Positions 33,669-41,724 of a DNA stretch of 64,000 nucleotides are shown here, piece by piece. Position 1 is the first letter of the stretch; every line of letters begins with the position of its first letter. The position numbers and the translations under genes were made by a program. Source of the DNA: Streptomyces uncialis (GTDB lineage Bacteria > Actinomycetota > Actinomycetes > Streptomycetales > Streptomycetaceae); assembly GCF_036250755.1 (NCBI RefSeq), contig NZ_CP109583.1, forward strand, positions 682,001 through 746,000, given 5' to 3'. Below the pieces are notes generated by a model. It searched no databases. It worked only from the letters and a program-made list of their open reading frames with translations, and was not told where the DNA came from.

Positions 33669-35596
33669 CCACCGACTACAACGCCGAGGCGATCACCGTC
33701 TACTCCGGGCTGGAGGCGGTGCGCCGCAACCCGTCGATGTACGTCGGGTCGACCGGCTCGGACGGCGCCCACCACCTGGTGCTCGAACTGGTCGACAACG
33801 CCGTGGACGAGGCCGCCGCCGGGCACTGCGGCGCGATCTCGGTGGAGCTGCACGACGACGGCTCCTGCTCGGTCACCGACGACGGCCGGGGCATCCCCAC
33901 CGACCCGCACCCGGAGGCCGGGATCCCGGCGTGCGAGCTCGTGCTCACCACGCTGCACTCGGGGGGCAAGTTCGACCACTCCTCGTACGCGACCTCGGCC
34001 GGGCTGCACGGCGTCGGCCTGGCCTGCGTGAACGCGTTGTCGCAGTGGTTGCGGCTGGATGTATGGCGCGACGGCGCGCACCACAGCGAGTCGTTCGCCC
34101 GAGGCTCCATCGAGACCCCGCTCAAGCGGGTCGGCGACAGCGACCGCCGCGGCACCCGGGTGTGGTTCCGCCCGGACCCGGAGATCTTCTCCTCGTGCGA
34201 GCTCGACGCGGAGCTGCTGCACGCCCGGCTGCTCGACATCGCGTATCTGCACCCGGGCCTGCGGGTCGATCTCATCGACCACCGCACCGGGCGGCACGAG
34301 TCGCTGTGCGAGATGACCGGGGTGCGGGGCCTGCTCGCGTACCGCGCCCGCGACGCCGAGAAGGTGCACGCCGAGCCGACGACCATCACCTGGGCCGGGG
34401 ACGGGTGCGTGATCGACGCCGCCGTCCAGTGGACCGAGGGGTACGCGGAGCAGATCTTCAGCTACGTCAACACCATCCGCACCGACCTGGGCGGGTCGCA
34501 CGTGGACGCGCTGCGCGGCGCGCTGGCCGGGGTGGTGGCCGAGCACCTCGGCCCGGCCGCGGACAAGATGACCGTGGTCGACATCCTGGAGGGGCTGACC
34601 GCGGTGATCGCGATCCGGATCCCGGACGCGCGGTTCGACGGCCAGACCAAACGCACCCTGCGCAACGACGACGCGGGCGCCCGCGTGTTCGACGTCGTCA
34701 CCGAGCAGGCGCGGCGCGCGCTGGCGGCCGACCCGGAGCTGGCCCGCCGCATCGCCGAACGGGCCGTCGACGCGAGCCGGGCGCGGCTCGCCGCGCGGCT
34801 GGCCGGGCGGACGGCCCGTTCCCGGACCAAGGCCGTCGAGGTCGACTACGCGGTCTACCAGCGGCAGTTCGGGATCCGTTCGAAGGACTGGCACGACTCG
34901 TGCGCCTGGCTCACCGACGACGACCTGCTCGGCAAGCACGCGGAGCTGTGCGCGGTTCCGCAGGACGCCCGGATGCTGGACGTGTGCTGCGGCAGCGGCG
35001 TCGTCGGCGGCGCGTTCCGCGGCCGGGTCGGCGAGATGGTCGGGCTGGACCTCACCCCGGAGATGGCCGCGCTCGCCGCCACCCGGCTGGACGTCGTGCA
35101 CCAGGGCACCGTCTACGACCTGCCCTTCCCTGACGCCAGTTTCGACCTGGTGGTCACCCGGGAGGTACTGCATCTGCTGCCCCAGCCGGAGCGCCCGGTG
35201 TCGGAGATCTTCCGTGTGCTGCGGCCGGGCGGGCAGTTCATCGTCGGGCAGATCGTGCCGTACTCGGACGTGGACGCGTTCTGGATGTTCCGCGTGTTCA
35301 AGAAGAAGCAGCCACTGCTGTACCAGATGTTCCGCGAGGAGGACTTCCGGGGGTTGCTCACCGGCGGCGGGTTCACCGACGTGCGGATGGAGGAGTACTT
35401 CCTGTGGGAGTCGATCGACCGGTGGATCGACACCCACGAGACGACACCGGCGAGCCGGCAGGAGATCTACCGCCTCTACTACGACGCGCCGCGCGAGGTA
35501 CGCGCCGTACACCCGTTCGAGGTACTGCCGGACGGCTCGGTGCGTGACCGGTGGCGGTGGTGTGTGTACTCGGTGCGGAAACCCGACCATGCCTAG
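33665..35596 (+). CDS. GyrB-type GHKL ATPase/transducer fused to a SAM methyltransferase
   Basis: A 643-residue fusion. Residues 1-385 are the ATPase and transducer domains of DNA gyrase subunit B: RRNPSMYVGSTG, the N-box ELVDNAVDEA (catalytic Glu E41, Mg-binding N45), DDGRGIP at 72-78, LHSGGKFDHSSY and the ATP lid GLHGVG at 113-118, and the transducer QTK loop at 327-329. All ATPase residues I can check are present. The toprim domain and C-terminal gyrase parts are absent. At about 398 a class I methyltransferase begins (MLDVCCGSGVVGG at 437-449, LDLTPEMA, FDLVVTREVLHLL), paralogous to the protein at 32470-33213. The ATG overlaps the upstream stop. An ATP-driven dimeric clamp on a methyltransferase is not a fusion I know; it may act in biosynthesis or self-protection. 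Confidence 0.9.
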   Translation: MTTDYNAEAITVYSGLEAVRRNPSMYVGSTGSDGAHHLVLELVDNAVDEAAAGHCGAISVELHDDGSCSVTDDGRGIPTDPHPEAGIPACELVLTTLHSGGKFDHSSYATSAGLHGVGLACVNALSQWLRLDVWRDGAHHSESFARGSIETPLKRVGDSDRRGTRVWFRPDPEIFSSCELDAELLHARLLDIAYLHPGLRVDLIDHRTGRHESLCEMTGVRGLLAYRARDAEKVHAEPTTITWAGDGCVIDAAVQWTEGYAEQIFSYVNTIRTDLGGSHVDALRGALAGVVAEHLGPAADKMTVVDILEGLTAVIAIRIPDARFDGQTKRTLRNDDAGARVFDVVTEQARRALAADPELARRIAERAVDASRARLAARLAGRTARSRTKAVEVDYAVYQRQFGIRSKDWHDSCAWLTDDDLLGKHAELCAVPQDARMLDVCCGSGVVGGAFRGRVGEMVGLDLTPEMAALAATRLDVVHQGTVYDLPFPDASFDLVVTREVLHLLPQPERPVSEIFRVLRPGGQFIVGQIVPYSDVDAFWMFRVFKKKQPLLYQMFREEDFRGLLTGGGFTDVRMEEYFLWESIDRWIDTHETTPASRQEIYRLYYDAPREVRAVHPFEVLPDGSVRDRWRWCVYSVRKPDHA

Positions 35597-36842
35597 CCGC
35601 ACCGTGGTTCGCCCGGTCGCCGAGGTCGTGCGCGGGCTGGAGGCGCTGCGGCCGCTGCGGGGCACGCCGGTGCCGCACTTCCGCGCGAAGGTGCGCGATC
35701 TCGTCGTCGTCGCGTCGAGTTCGCGGGGCGGGTCGAGCATGCTCGCCGAACTGCTCCGGTCCTCGCCGCACCTGCTGCACCTGCGCGCCGAACTGAATCC
35801 GCTGCTGCGGCTGGTCGGCCTCGACCACCCGCACAACGGCACCGGATCCGACGTGCTGGACGCGGCGCACTGGCACGGGCTCCCGCCGCGGTCCCGGGCG
35901 TTGTTCGAGGCGGAACTGGCACTGGACGCGGGTTCTCCCGGCACCGGCGTGGAGAACCTGGCGGTGGACGCGGCGTGGCGCCTGGTCATGCAGTGGCCGG
36001 GGCTGGACCTCGATCCCGTCGACCTGGTGCGGACCGCCGAGGGGGTACTGGACCGTGATCTCCCCCGGTTCGCGCGGGCGCTGATCGACATGGCCGGCGT
36101 GAACCCCTGGTACTACGACCTTCCCGGGCGGTCACCGGGACCACGGCCGGCCGGGCCGCCCGGTGACGTGCTGCTCGAAGAGCCGCCCTTCGTCCTCCCC
36201 CGCCCGTGGCGGCCCGCGGACGAACACGAGGTCGCCACGAAGCCACTGGTGATCAAGACGCCCGGCAACGCCTACCGGCTCGGCTTCCTGCGGGCGGCGT
36301 TCCCCAACGCCCGCCTGCGGGTGCTGCACCTGACCAGGAACCCGGCCGCGTCGGTCAACGGCCTGGTCGACGGATGGCTGCACCACGGATTCCACGCGTA
36401 CCGGCTGGACGAGCCGCTGCGCATCACCGGATACGCAGACGTGCGGCCGGCCGACCGGCACTGGTGGAAGTTCGACCTGCCACCCAGCTGGCCCGAGTAC
36501 ACCGCCGCCCCCCTGCCCCGGGTCTGCGCCCACCAGTGGCTGTCGAGCCACCGTGCGGTGCTCGCGCACGGGGCGGATCACACGGTGCGGTTCGAGGACA
36601 TGATCAGCGGTCCGCACGCCCGCACGGACGCCGTCGAACGGATCGCGGACTGGCTGGGGATCCCGTTCGACGGGCCGCTGAAACGGGCCGCGACCGACGG
36701 CATCGCCGCCACTGTGGCCACCGCCGCACCACGCCCCGGCCGGTGGCGGGCGCGGGAGGAGGAGATCCGGTCCGCGCTCGGTCCCGACGTACTCGCGATG
36801 GCGGAAAGGCTTGGCTATGCCCGTGACGACCACTGGATCTGA
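35589..36842 (+). CDS. Sulfotransferase family protein (second, divergent)
   Basis: A 417-residue P-loop protein. The PAPS-binding loop is VVASSSRGGSSMLAELL near residue 45 and the 3'-phosphate element is HLTRNPAASVNGL near residue 250, with VRFEDMISGP after it. It is longer than the first sulfotransferase, with an insertion of about 110 residues between the two motifs and little sequence in common, so it probably acts on a different substrate. The ATG at 35589 sits inside the end of the GyrB-fusion gene (8-bp overlap), consistent with coupling; the longer upstream frame is a shadow of that gene. Family is clear, substrate unknown. Confidence 0.82.
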   Translation: MPSRTVVRPVAEVVRGLEALRPLRGTPVPHFRAKVRDLVVVASSSRGGSSMLAELLRSSPHLLHLRAELNPLLRLVGLDHPHNGTGSDVLDAAHWHGLPPRSRALFEAELALDAGSPGTGVENLAVDAAWRLVMQWPGLDLDPVDLVRTAEGVLDRDLPRFARALIDMAGVNPWYYDLPGRSPGPRPAGPPGDVLLEEPPFVLPRPWRPADEHEVATKPLVIKTPGNAYRLGFLRAAFPNARLRVLHLTRNPAASVNGLVDGWLHHGFHAYRLDEPLRITGYADVRPADRHWWKFDLPPSWPEYTAAPLPRVCAHQWLSSHRAVLAHGADHTVRFEDMISGPHARTDAVERIADWLGIPFDGPLKRAATDGIAATVATAAPRPGRWRAREEEIRSALGPDVLAMAERLGYARDDHWI

Positions 36843-37770
36843 GCTGAGCACCCACGGCGGCCAGGGGTGGGTCCCCCGGACGGCGTCGCACATGGACGAG
36901 GTCGCGGCCGGGGAGGTGTGGGCGCCGTGCGGGTACCGGTCGGAGACGGCCGCGCTGCGGTCGGTGCTGCTGGTCCGCCCGCCGGACAGCCTCGCCGAGG
37001 TGCGACGGCCCGGGGCCTCGCTCATGCTCGGGCCGGTGGACCTCCCGGCGATGCGGGCGCAGTGCGACGCGCTGGCGGACCGCCTGCGGGAGCACGGCGT
37101 CGAGGTACACCTGACGTCCCCCGCGGCGACGCCGAACGTGGTGTTCGCGCGGGACCTGTTCTGGATGACCCCGGCCGGGGCGGTGCTGGCGCGGATGGCG
37201 TCGGCGCAGCGGGCCGGCGAGGAACGGCATGCCGCGCTCGCCCTGGCCGAGGCCGGGTTCCCGATCCTGCGCACGGTGTCCGGCACCGCCGTGTTCGAGG
37301 GCGCCGACGCGCTGTGGATCGACCCGTCGACGGTGCTCGTCGGTACCGGGTTCCGCACGAACGCGGCCGGCGCGGCCGAGGTCGCCTCGGCGGTCGCGGG
37401 ACTGGGGGCGCGGGTGGTGACGGTACCGCTGGCGCCGGGCGTACAGCACCTGCTGGGGACGGTGGTGTTCCTCGACCCGTCCACCGCCGTCGTCCACCGG
37501 GCGGCGAGCCCACCGGAGTTGACGGCGCTGCTCGCCGAGTACGGCTACCGGGTGATCGCGCTGCCGCCGGACGAGGAACTGCTGGTGCGGCGCGGGATGA
37601 ACCTGCTGGTGCTCGCGCCGGGGCGGGTGCTGATGCCCGCGGGCTGCCCGGGAATCCGGCGGACGCTGGAGCGGGCGGGTGTGGCCGTCGACGAGATCGA
37701 CATCGGCGAGTACCTGCGGGCGGCCGGCGGGATCGGCTGTGTGACCGGGGTGGTGCGCCGTGAGCACTGA
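36817..37770 (+). CDS. Guanidino-group-modifying enzyme (DDAH/arginine deiminase/amidinotransferase superfamily)
   Basis: A 317-residue pentein-fold protein. Diagnostic residues are N-x-x-F-x-R-D in PNVVFARDLFW (guanidinium-binding Asp), E-G-x-D in VFEGADALW, a His in VQHLLGTVVFL and the C-terminal nucleophile C308 in GGIGCVTG. Enzymes of this family cleave or transfer the amidino group of arginine derivatives, giving citrulline, amines or new guanidines. In the cluster it could make or trim an arginine-derived residue. ATG 36817 is chosen (GAAAGG upstream); it overlaps the sulfotransferase gene by 26 bp. It is the last gene of the plus operon. Hydrolase versus transferase cannot be decided from the sequence. 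Confidence 0.85.
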   Translation: MPVTTTGSELSTHGGQGWVPRTASHMDEVAAGEVWAPCGYRSETAALRSVLLVRPPDSLAEVRRPGASLMLGPVDLPAMRAQCDALADRLREHGVEVHLTSPAATPNVVFARDLFWMTPAGAVLARMASAQRAGEERHAALALAEAGFPILRTVSGTAVFEGADALWIDPSTVLVGTGFRTNAAGAAEVASAVAGLGARVVTVPLAPGVQHLLGTVVFLDPSTAVVHRAASPPELTALLAEYGYRVIALPPDEELLVRRGMNLLVLAPGRVLMPAGCPGIRRTLERAGVAVDEIDIGEYLRAAGGIGCVTGVVRREH

Positions 37771-37789
37771 GAGCCGGGCACGTGGCCGA

Positions 37790-38200
37790 TCACTGGGGCG
37801 GGTACACCGTGGGGTCGTCCAGCGGCACCTTCAGCCAGGAGATCATCTGCCGGAGCTGGTGGTACGCCGCGAGCCGCTGCTCGTCGGAATCGGCCTCCTC
37901 CGCGGCCGCGATCGGCTCCCACATGCGCGGCACCATCACCGGCCCGAGTTCGAGCAGGCCGCCGCTGCCGCCGGTGGCCCACTTGGCCAGCACGTACCGG
38001 ACGATCGCACCGACCGGGATGTCCAGGTTCCGGGACATGCCGCGCACGGTCTCCAGCGGATCGAGGAGCCCGTAGTCGACCACCTCGGCCTTGAAGTTGG
38101 CATGCGGGTCGTCCGGTGGCCAGCACCGCTCCCACTGGCGCAGCCGAACCGCCGGCGTACCGGTCGCGTCGTAGGCCAGGTCGTCCATGTCACCATCCAT
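37790..38200 (-). CDS. Small conserved actinobacterial protein (DUF6027-like)
   Basis: A 136-residue acidic, soluble protein. It carries the block WPPDDPHANFKAEVVDYGLL, then DPLETVRGMSRNLDIPVGAIVRYVLAKW, GGSGGLLELGPVMV and AYHQLRQMISWLKVPL. I recall this pattern as a small Streptomyces family (DUF6027); function is unknown. No DNA-binding motif, signal or membrane helix is visible. It ends 19 bp from the stop of the guanidino-enzyme gene on the opposite strand and starts 74 bp from a divergently read 43-codon gene, with which it shares a promoter region. The pairing with that peptide may be meaningful. Confidence 0.65.
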   Translation of the reverse strand: MDGDMDDLAYDATGTPAVRLRQWERCWPPDDPHANFKAEVVDYGLLDPLETVRGMSRNLDIPVGAIVRYVLAKWATGGSGGLLELGPVMVPRMWEPIAAAEEADSDEQRLAAYHQLRQMISWLKVPLDDPTVYPPQ

Positions 38201-38228
38201 GCCGCCACCCTAAGGGCGGCACCGAGCT

Positions 38229-38242
38229 TGTCCGACCGGACA
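38229..38242. promoter_or_regulatory. Inverted repeat between the divergent DUF6027-like and peptide genes
   Basis: TGTCCG-AC-CGGACA is a perfect 6-bp inverted repeat in the 74-bp gap between the two divergent starts. Symmetry and position suggest an operator controlling both genes; the binding protein is unknown. Confidence 0.4.
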
Positions 38243-38274
38243 GGATGAACACCGAAGCAGGGGAAGGAGAACCA

Positions 38275-38406
38275 GTGAACGAGAACCTTCGTGAGGAGCA
38301 AGTCGCCCTCGTGCGGACCGACTCGGGCGCCGCGATCAGCGGCACCGCCACGGCCGACGACGAGGCGATCCGTCAGCAGCTGCGCAGCCTCGGCTACCGC
38401 ATCTGA
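38275..38406 (+). CDS. 43-residue peptide, possible RiPP-type precursor or small regulator
   Basis: A GTG-started ORF with an excellent ribosome binding site (GGAAGGAGA, 5 nt spacing), encoding 43 residues. The N-terminal part is acidic (MNENLREEQVALV), the middle is small and polar (TDSGAAISGTATADD), and the end is amphipathic (EAIRQQLRSLGYRI). No Cys is present and there is no signal peptide. It is immediately followed by a 14-bp hairpin terminator, so it is a one-gene transcript. Upstream in-frame ATG 38245 lacks a ribosome binding site. The length, isolated transcript and two radical SAM genes nearby make a modified precursor possible; it could equally be a small conserved regulator paired with the divergent protein. 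Confidence 0.6.
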   Translation: MNENLREEQVALVRTDSGAAISGTATADDEAIRQQLRSLGYRI

Positions 38407-38413
38407 CCCAACC

Positions 38414-38445
38414 GCCCCGGCCCGCCCGCTCGGGCGGGCCGGGGC
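38414..38445 (+). terminator. 14-bp perfect hairpin after the peptide gene
   Basis: GCCCCGGCCCGCCC pairs with GGGCGGGCCGGGGC around a GCTC tetraloop, starting 8 nt past the peptide stop codon. It is one of the strongest hairpins in the window and supports the reality of the small gene. Confidence 0.85.
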
Positions 38446-39115
38446 AACCCCGCGAAGGAGACCGAGCAGGCCCGCCGCGCACTCACCGAGGCCGTGGCGG
38501 CCGTACGCAGCCGCAGCCGCAGCCGGGGTGCCTCGGCCGGCTCGTACGGGTCGTCCTCCGCCCCAGCCTTCCCGGCCGTCCCGGCCCTTCCGGTCGTCCC
38601 GGTTGTCCCGGTGCTCCGACGGGCGTTCGCGTTGGCGTCCGGTCCACCGGGTGTCCCGGTGCTCCGACCGGCGTTCGCCTTGGCCTGCGGTCCCTTCGCG
38701 CCGCGCCGCACGCACACCTCCAGCGGCGGCCCACCCAGACTTCCCGGGAGCCGATCCCGGCCGCCGCGCGGGCGGCGCACCACTCGTCGCGGGCTGCCCG
38801 GTACGGCCGCGATCACCGGTACCGGCACGAGGATTGCCGTGCCGGGCCGCATCATCTCCGACGCCCCGGCCCGCCGGACGTTCCCGCTCCGGTCGTGTGC
38901 GCCGGAACACGGGGCCGGGAACAGATCGCGTCGCGGAGCATCCCCGTCCAGGCAGTGTCCGACCATTCACTCCCGGTCGGCCCGCGGCGTCCGGTGCCTG
39001 CCGCGGACCTACCCGGGCTGGGCAGACCGGTGAACCGGACGGTCCTCCCCCACGCGGATGGCCCGGCACCCGGACCCCTTTCGTCGGGGGTCAACGTGCT
39101 GAGAGGGCGGGAGTG
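38446..39115. other. Gene-poor region with degenerate repeats
   Basis: About 670 bp without a recognised gene. Open frames on both strands give low-complexity Arg/Pro/Gly-rich translations. A 48-bp tandem duplication is seen (GTCCCGGTGCTCCGAC at 38605 and again at 38653), embedded in shorter CCGGTCGTCCCGG-like repeats at 38560-38610. On the minus strand the duplicate would encode a 16-residue repeat, but no protein family is evident. It may be a decayed gene. Confidence 0.45.
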
Positions 39116-39143
39116 TTGACCACCCGGCGGCGCGTTGTAGGGT
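39116..39143 (+). promoter_or_regulatory. Probable sigma-70-type promoter of the mbtH gene
   Basis: TTGACC at 39116-39121 and TAGGGT at 39138-39143 are separated by 16 bp, matching an HrdB-like promoter, 19 bp before the MbtH start. A GGGAGG ribosome binding site lies between. Confidence 0.5.
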
Positions 39144-39162
39144 GCGGCGACCGGGAGGCGAA

Positions 39163-39390
39163 ATGGCTGAGACGACCAACCCGTTCGACGACGAGAACGG
39201 GGTGTTCTGGGTGCTGCGCAACGACGAGGAACAGCACTCGCTGTGGCCGGAGTTCGCTCCGGTGCCCGCCGGGTGGCAAGTGGCGCACGGCCCGGACGGC
39301 CGGGCGGCGTGCCTGGCCTACGTCGAGGAGAACTGGACCGACCTGCGTCCGGCCTCCCTGCGCCGCGCCATGGACAACTCGACCGGTTGA
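39163..39390 (+). CDS. MbtH-like NRPS chaperone
   Basis: A 75-residue protein with all MbtH hallmarks: [24 protein letters not shown], the three conserved Trp positions, and [19 protein letters not shown]. MbtH proteins bind adenylation domains and are often needed for their solubility and activity. Its presence supports a functional NRPS; the likely partners are the A-T protein at 24205-25902 and the two adenylation domains at 15088-22377. ATG 39163 with GGGAGG upstream. It lies far from the NRPS genes, with its own promoter. Confidence 0.95.
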   Translation: MAETTNPFDDENGVFWVLRNDEEQHSLWPEFAPVPAGWQVAHGPDGRAACLAYVEENWTDLRPASLRRAMDNSTG

Positions 39391-39618
39391 GCCACCGGAT
39401 CGACGCACGGTCCTCACACTGGCGCGGCGGTGGACCGCTTCGTCACCTTCATCGCACTCCACGTCCGCCCGCCGTCGAGGGACGACTCGACGGTGAGCGC
39501 GCGCCGCGCTGATCCCCGCGGTGGAACGTCGGAGCCGGTCGGACAACCACAACGCACACGATGCACGGCGTGAATCGCCCGCGGGAACCTGGCGGCCTGG
39601 CGGCATAGGGGCAGAACA

Positions 39619-41547
39619 GTGAGTCGGTCCACACTTCCGTTCCCACGACCACGACCACGTTCACGGGAAAAGCGCGGGTGCGCGCTGATCGTGCAACAGG
39701 GCGCCTGGGACATGCCCAAGGAGTCGATGCCGCTCGCCGCCGGCTACCTCACAGCCGCGGCACAGGCCGATCCCGTGGTGGGACCCGAGTTCGACGTGGG
39801 AATACAGAACTTCCGCGGTGGAGAATCGCTCGGCTCGATGGCGCGCACGATCTTCTCCGGGGTCGTGCCGGACGTGCTGGCGTTCTCGGTCCTCGGCTGG
39901 AACCTCAACCAGTTCGGCGCACTCGCCGAGACCTACAAGTCGGTGCGCCCGGACGGCTGGGTCGTCTTCGGCGGAACGCACGTCGCCCACCAAGCGGAAC
40001 GCGTCTTCCGACGCTTCCCCGAGGTCGACGTGGTCGCCAACGGCGAGGGCGAGTTCACCTTCCGCGATCTGCTGCTCGCCGTTCTTGAGGAGAAGTCGCC
40101 GCACGACCTCGCGCAGGTGCCGGGAATCTCCTACCGCGACGAGGAAGGCACGATCCACACCACAGCCGAGGCACCGCGCATCGACGACCTGGACATCATT
40201 CCGTCGCCGTTCCTCACCGGGGCCATCCCGCTGCTCGACCACAACGGCCGGTTCCCCTACGACGTCGCGCTGATGGAGACCAACCGCGGCTGTCCGTACA
40301 AGTGCTCGTTCTGCTACTGGGGTGGCGCGGTCGGCCAGCGGATGCGCGACTTCTCCCGTGAGCGGCTGCGCGCGGAACTCGACCTCTTCGGCTATCACCA
40401 GATTCCGACGGTGGTGTTGTGCGACTCGAACTTCGGCATGCGGCAGCCGGACGCGGAGTTCGTCGAGGACCTCGTCAGAACGCGCGAGAAATACGGGTTC
40501 CCGCGATCGTTGGAGACGTCGTGGGCGAAGAACAAGTCCAAGACGTTCCACAACATCATCCGCCGGATGAAGGCCGAGGGGTTCCAGAGCTCGTTCACCG
40601 TGGCGCTTCAGACCCTGGACGACACGGCGTTGCGTGACATGGGCAGAAGCAATATGCGGCTGAACCAGTGGAAGGATCTGGCGGCATGGCTCGCGGCGGA
40701 GGGGCTCGACGCCTATGCCGAGCTGATCTGGGGCGCGCCGGGTGAGACGGTCGACTCGTTCCTGACGGGCTACGACCGGCTGTCCGAACATGTGTCCCGT
40801 ATCGCCGTCTACCCCCTGTTGCTGCTGCCCAACACGAACTACACGGAGAACCGCGAGGAGCACGGCTTCGTCACCGTGCGCGGCGACAACGACGACTTCG
40901 AGTACGTTCTCGCCAACCGCACCGTCACGGTCGCGGAGAACACGATGATGCAGCGGTTCATGTTCTGGGCCCGGATGATGAGCGAGAACATGTACTTCCG
41001 GCACATCTGGGTGCCGCTGCGGGAGCTCGCCGGGCTCACCCAGAGCGCCGCACTGCTGATGCTGTCGGACTGGTTCCAGGACTCGGCCGATCCGGCCGTC
41101 GCCGAGTTACTGGGCCACGGCCGCGAGTTCACCGACTCCGGCCTGGTCGTCGAGTCGCTGCACAAGCTCTACGCCGACCCGCGGTTCGCGCCGATCTTCC
41201 AGCGGTGGTGGGACGAGGCGATCCTGCCGAAGGTTCCCGAGCGGCACAGACCGCTGCTGAACGAGATCTTCCGCTACGACAACACGACCCGTCCGATCTA
41301 CGCCGGAGCGGGTGCCGAGGACGCCGAGGTGCGCAGCATCGACGGCCTGCCGCACTACGTCCGCAGCGGCCTGCGGTTCCAGTACGCGATGCCGCAGGTC
41401 CTCGACGCCATCCGCGCGAGCCGGCCGTTCGACGACAAACCCTCGCCGGTCGAACTGACGCTCGCGTACCGCATCGGGTTCGACGACTACCTCGACAACC
41501 ACGAACTCGCGACCTACTACGCCGGTCGTTGCCTCGATATCCGGTAG
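39619..41547 (+). CDS. Cobalamin-binding-type radical SAM enzyme (second)
   Basis: A 642-residue radical SAM protein. The N-terminal 170 residues resemble a B12-binding domain (MPLAAGYLTAAAQ, VFGGTHVAHQAERVF, DVVANGEGEFTFRDLL). The cluster-binding cysteines are C225, C229 and C232 in RGCPYKCSFC. The C-terminal extension (about 430-642) is long and helical. The opening WDMPKESMPLAAGY recalls KedN5-like C-methyltransferases of natural-product clusters; this subfamily call is tentative. It shares only the core motifs with the enzyme at 29786-31450, so they probably act at different carbons. L497 is encoded by TTA (41107-41109), a bldA-type codon. GTG 39619 has an AGGGG site upstream. Confidence 0.87.
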   Translation: MSRSTLPFPRPRPRSREKRGCALIVQQGAWDMPKESMPLAAGYLTAAAQADPVVGPEFDVGIQNFRGGESLGSMARTIFSGVVPDVLAFSVLGWNLNQFGALAETYKSVRPDGWVVFGGTHVAHQAERVFRRFPEVDVVANGEGEFTFRDLLLAVLEEKSPHDLAQVPGISYRDEEGTIHTTAEAPRIDDLDIIPSPFLTGAIPLLDHNGRFPYDVALMETNRGCPYKCSFCYWGGAVGQRMRDFSRERLRAELDLFGYHQIPTVVLCDSNFGMRQPDAEFVEDLVRTREKYGFPRSLETSWAKNKSKTFHNIIRRMKAEGFQSSFTVALQTLDDTALRDMGRSNMRLNQWKDLAAWLAAEGLDAYAELIWGAPGETVDSFLTGYDRLSEHVSRIAVYPLLLLPNTNYTENREEHGFVTVRGDNDDFEYVLANRTVTVAENTMMQRFMFWARMMSENMYFRHIWVPLRELAGLTQSAALLMLSDWFQDSADPAVAELLGHGREFTDSGLVVESLHKLYADPRFAPIFQRWWDEAILPKVPERHRPLLNEIFRYDNTTRPIYAGAGAEDAEVRSIDGLPHYVRSGLRFQYAMPQVLDAIRASRPFDDKPSPVELTLAYRIGFDDYLDNHELATYYAGRCLDIR

Positions 41548-41704
41548 CTGACAGCACGGCGGGCGAACACTCCGTATCGACACCGGGCCCCGTGGTCCGG
41601 GAGGAGTCGCCGCTGGACGGGTCGGCCCACGGCGGAGCGCGGTTCGCACGCGGGAGCCGTCCGGCACAGGAGCGGCAGGCTCCGGGAACCGTCCGGCAGG
41701 CGGG

Positions 41705-41724
41705 CCGCGGGCTCAGTCCCGCGG
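41705..41724. terminator. Hairpin between convergent radical SAM and tetR genes
   Basis: CCGCGGG pairs with CCCGCGG around a 6-nt loop at the end of the tetR coding region. It lies between two convergent genes and could terminate in both directions. Confidence 0.45.

Noticed and set aside
33665..35596. Reading the GyrB-like gene simply as a resistant gyrase subunit
   Set aside because: It lacks toprim and all DNA-cleavage parts, so it cannot replace GyrB; resistance by decoy or sequestration remains only a hypothesis.
38394..38966. 190-codon minus-strand frame with a 16-residue repeat
   Set aside because: Composition is low-complexity, no domain is visible and it overlaps the peptide terminator.
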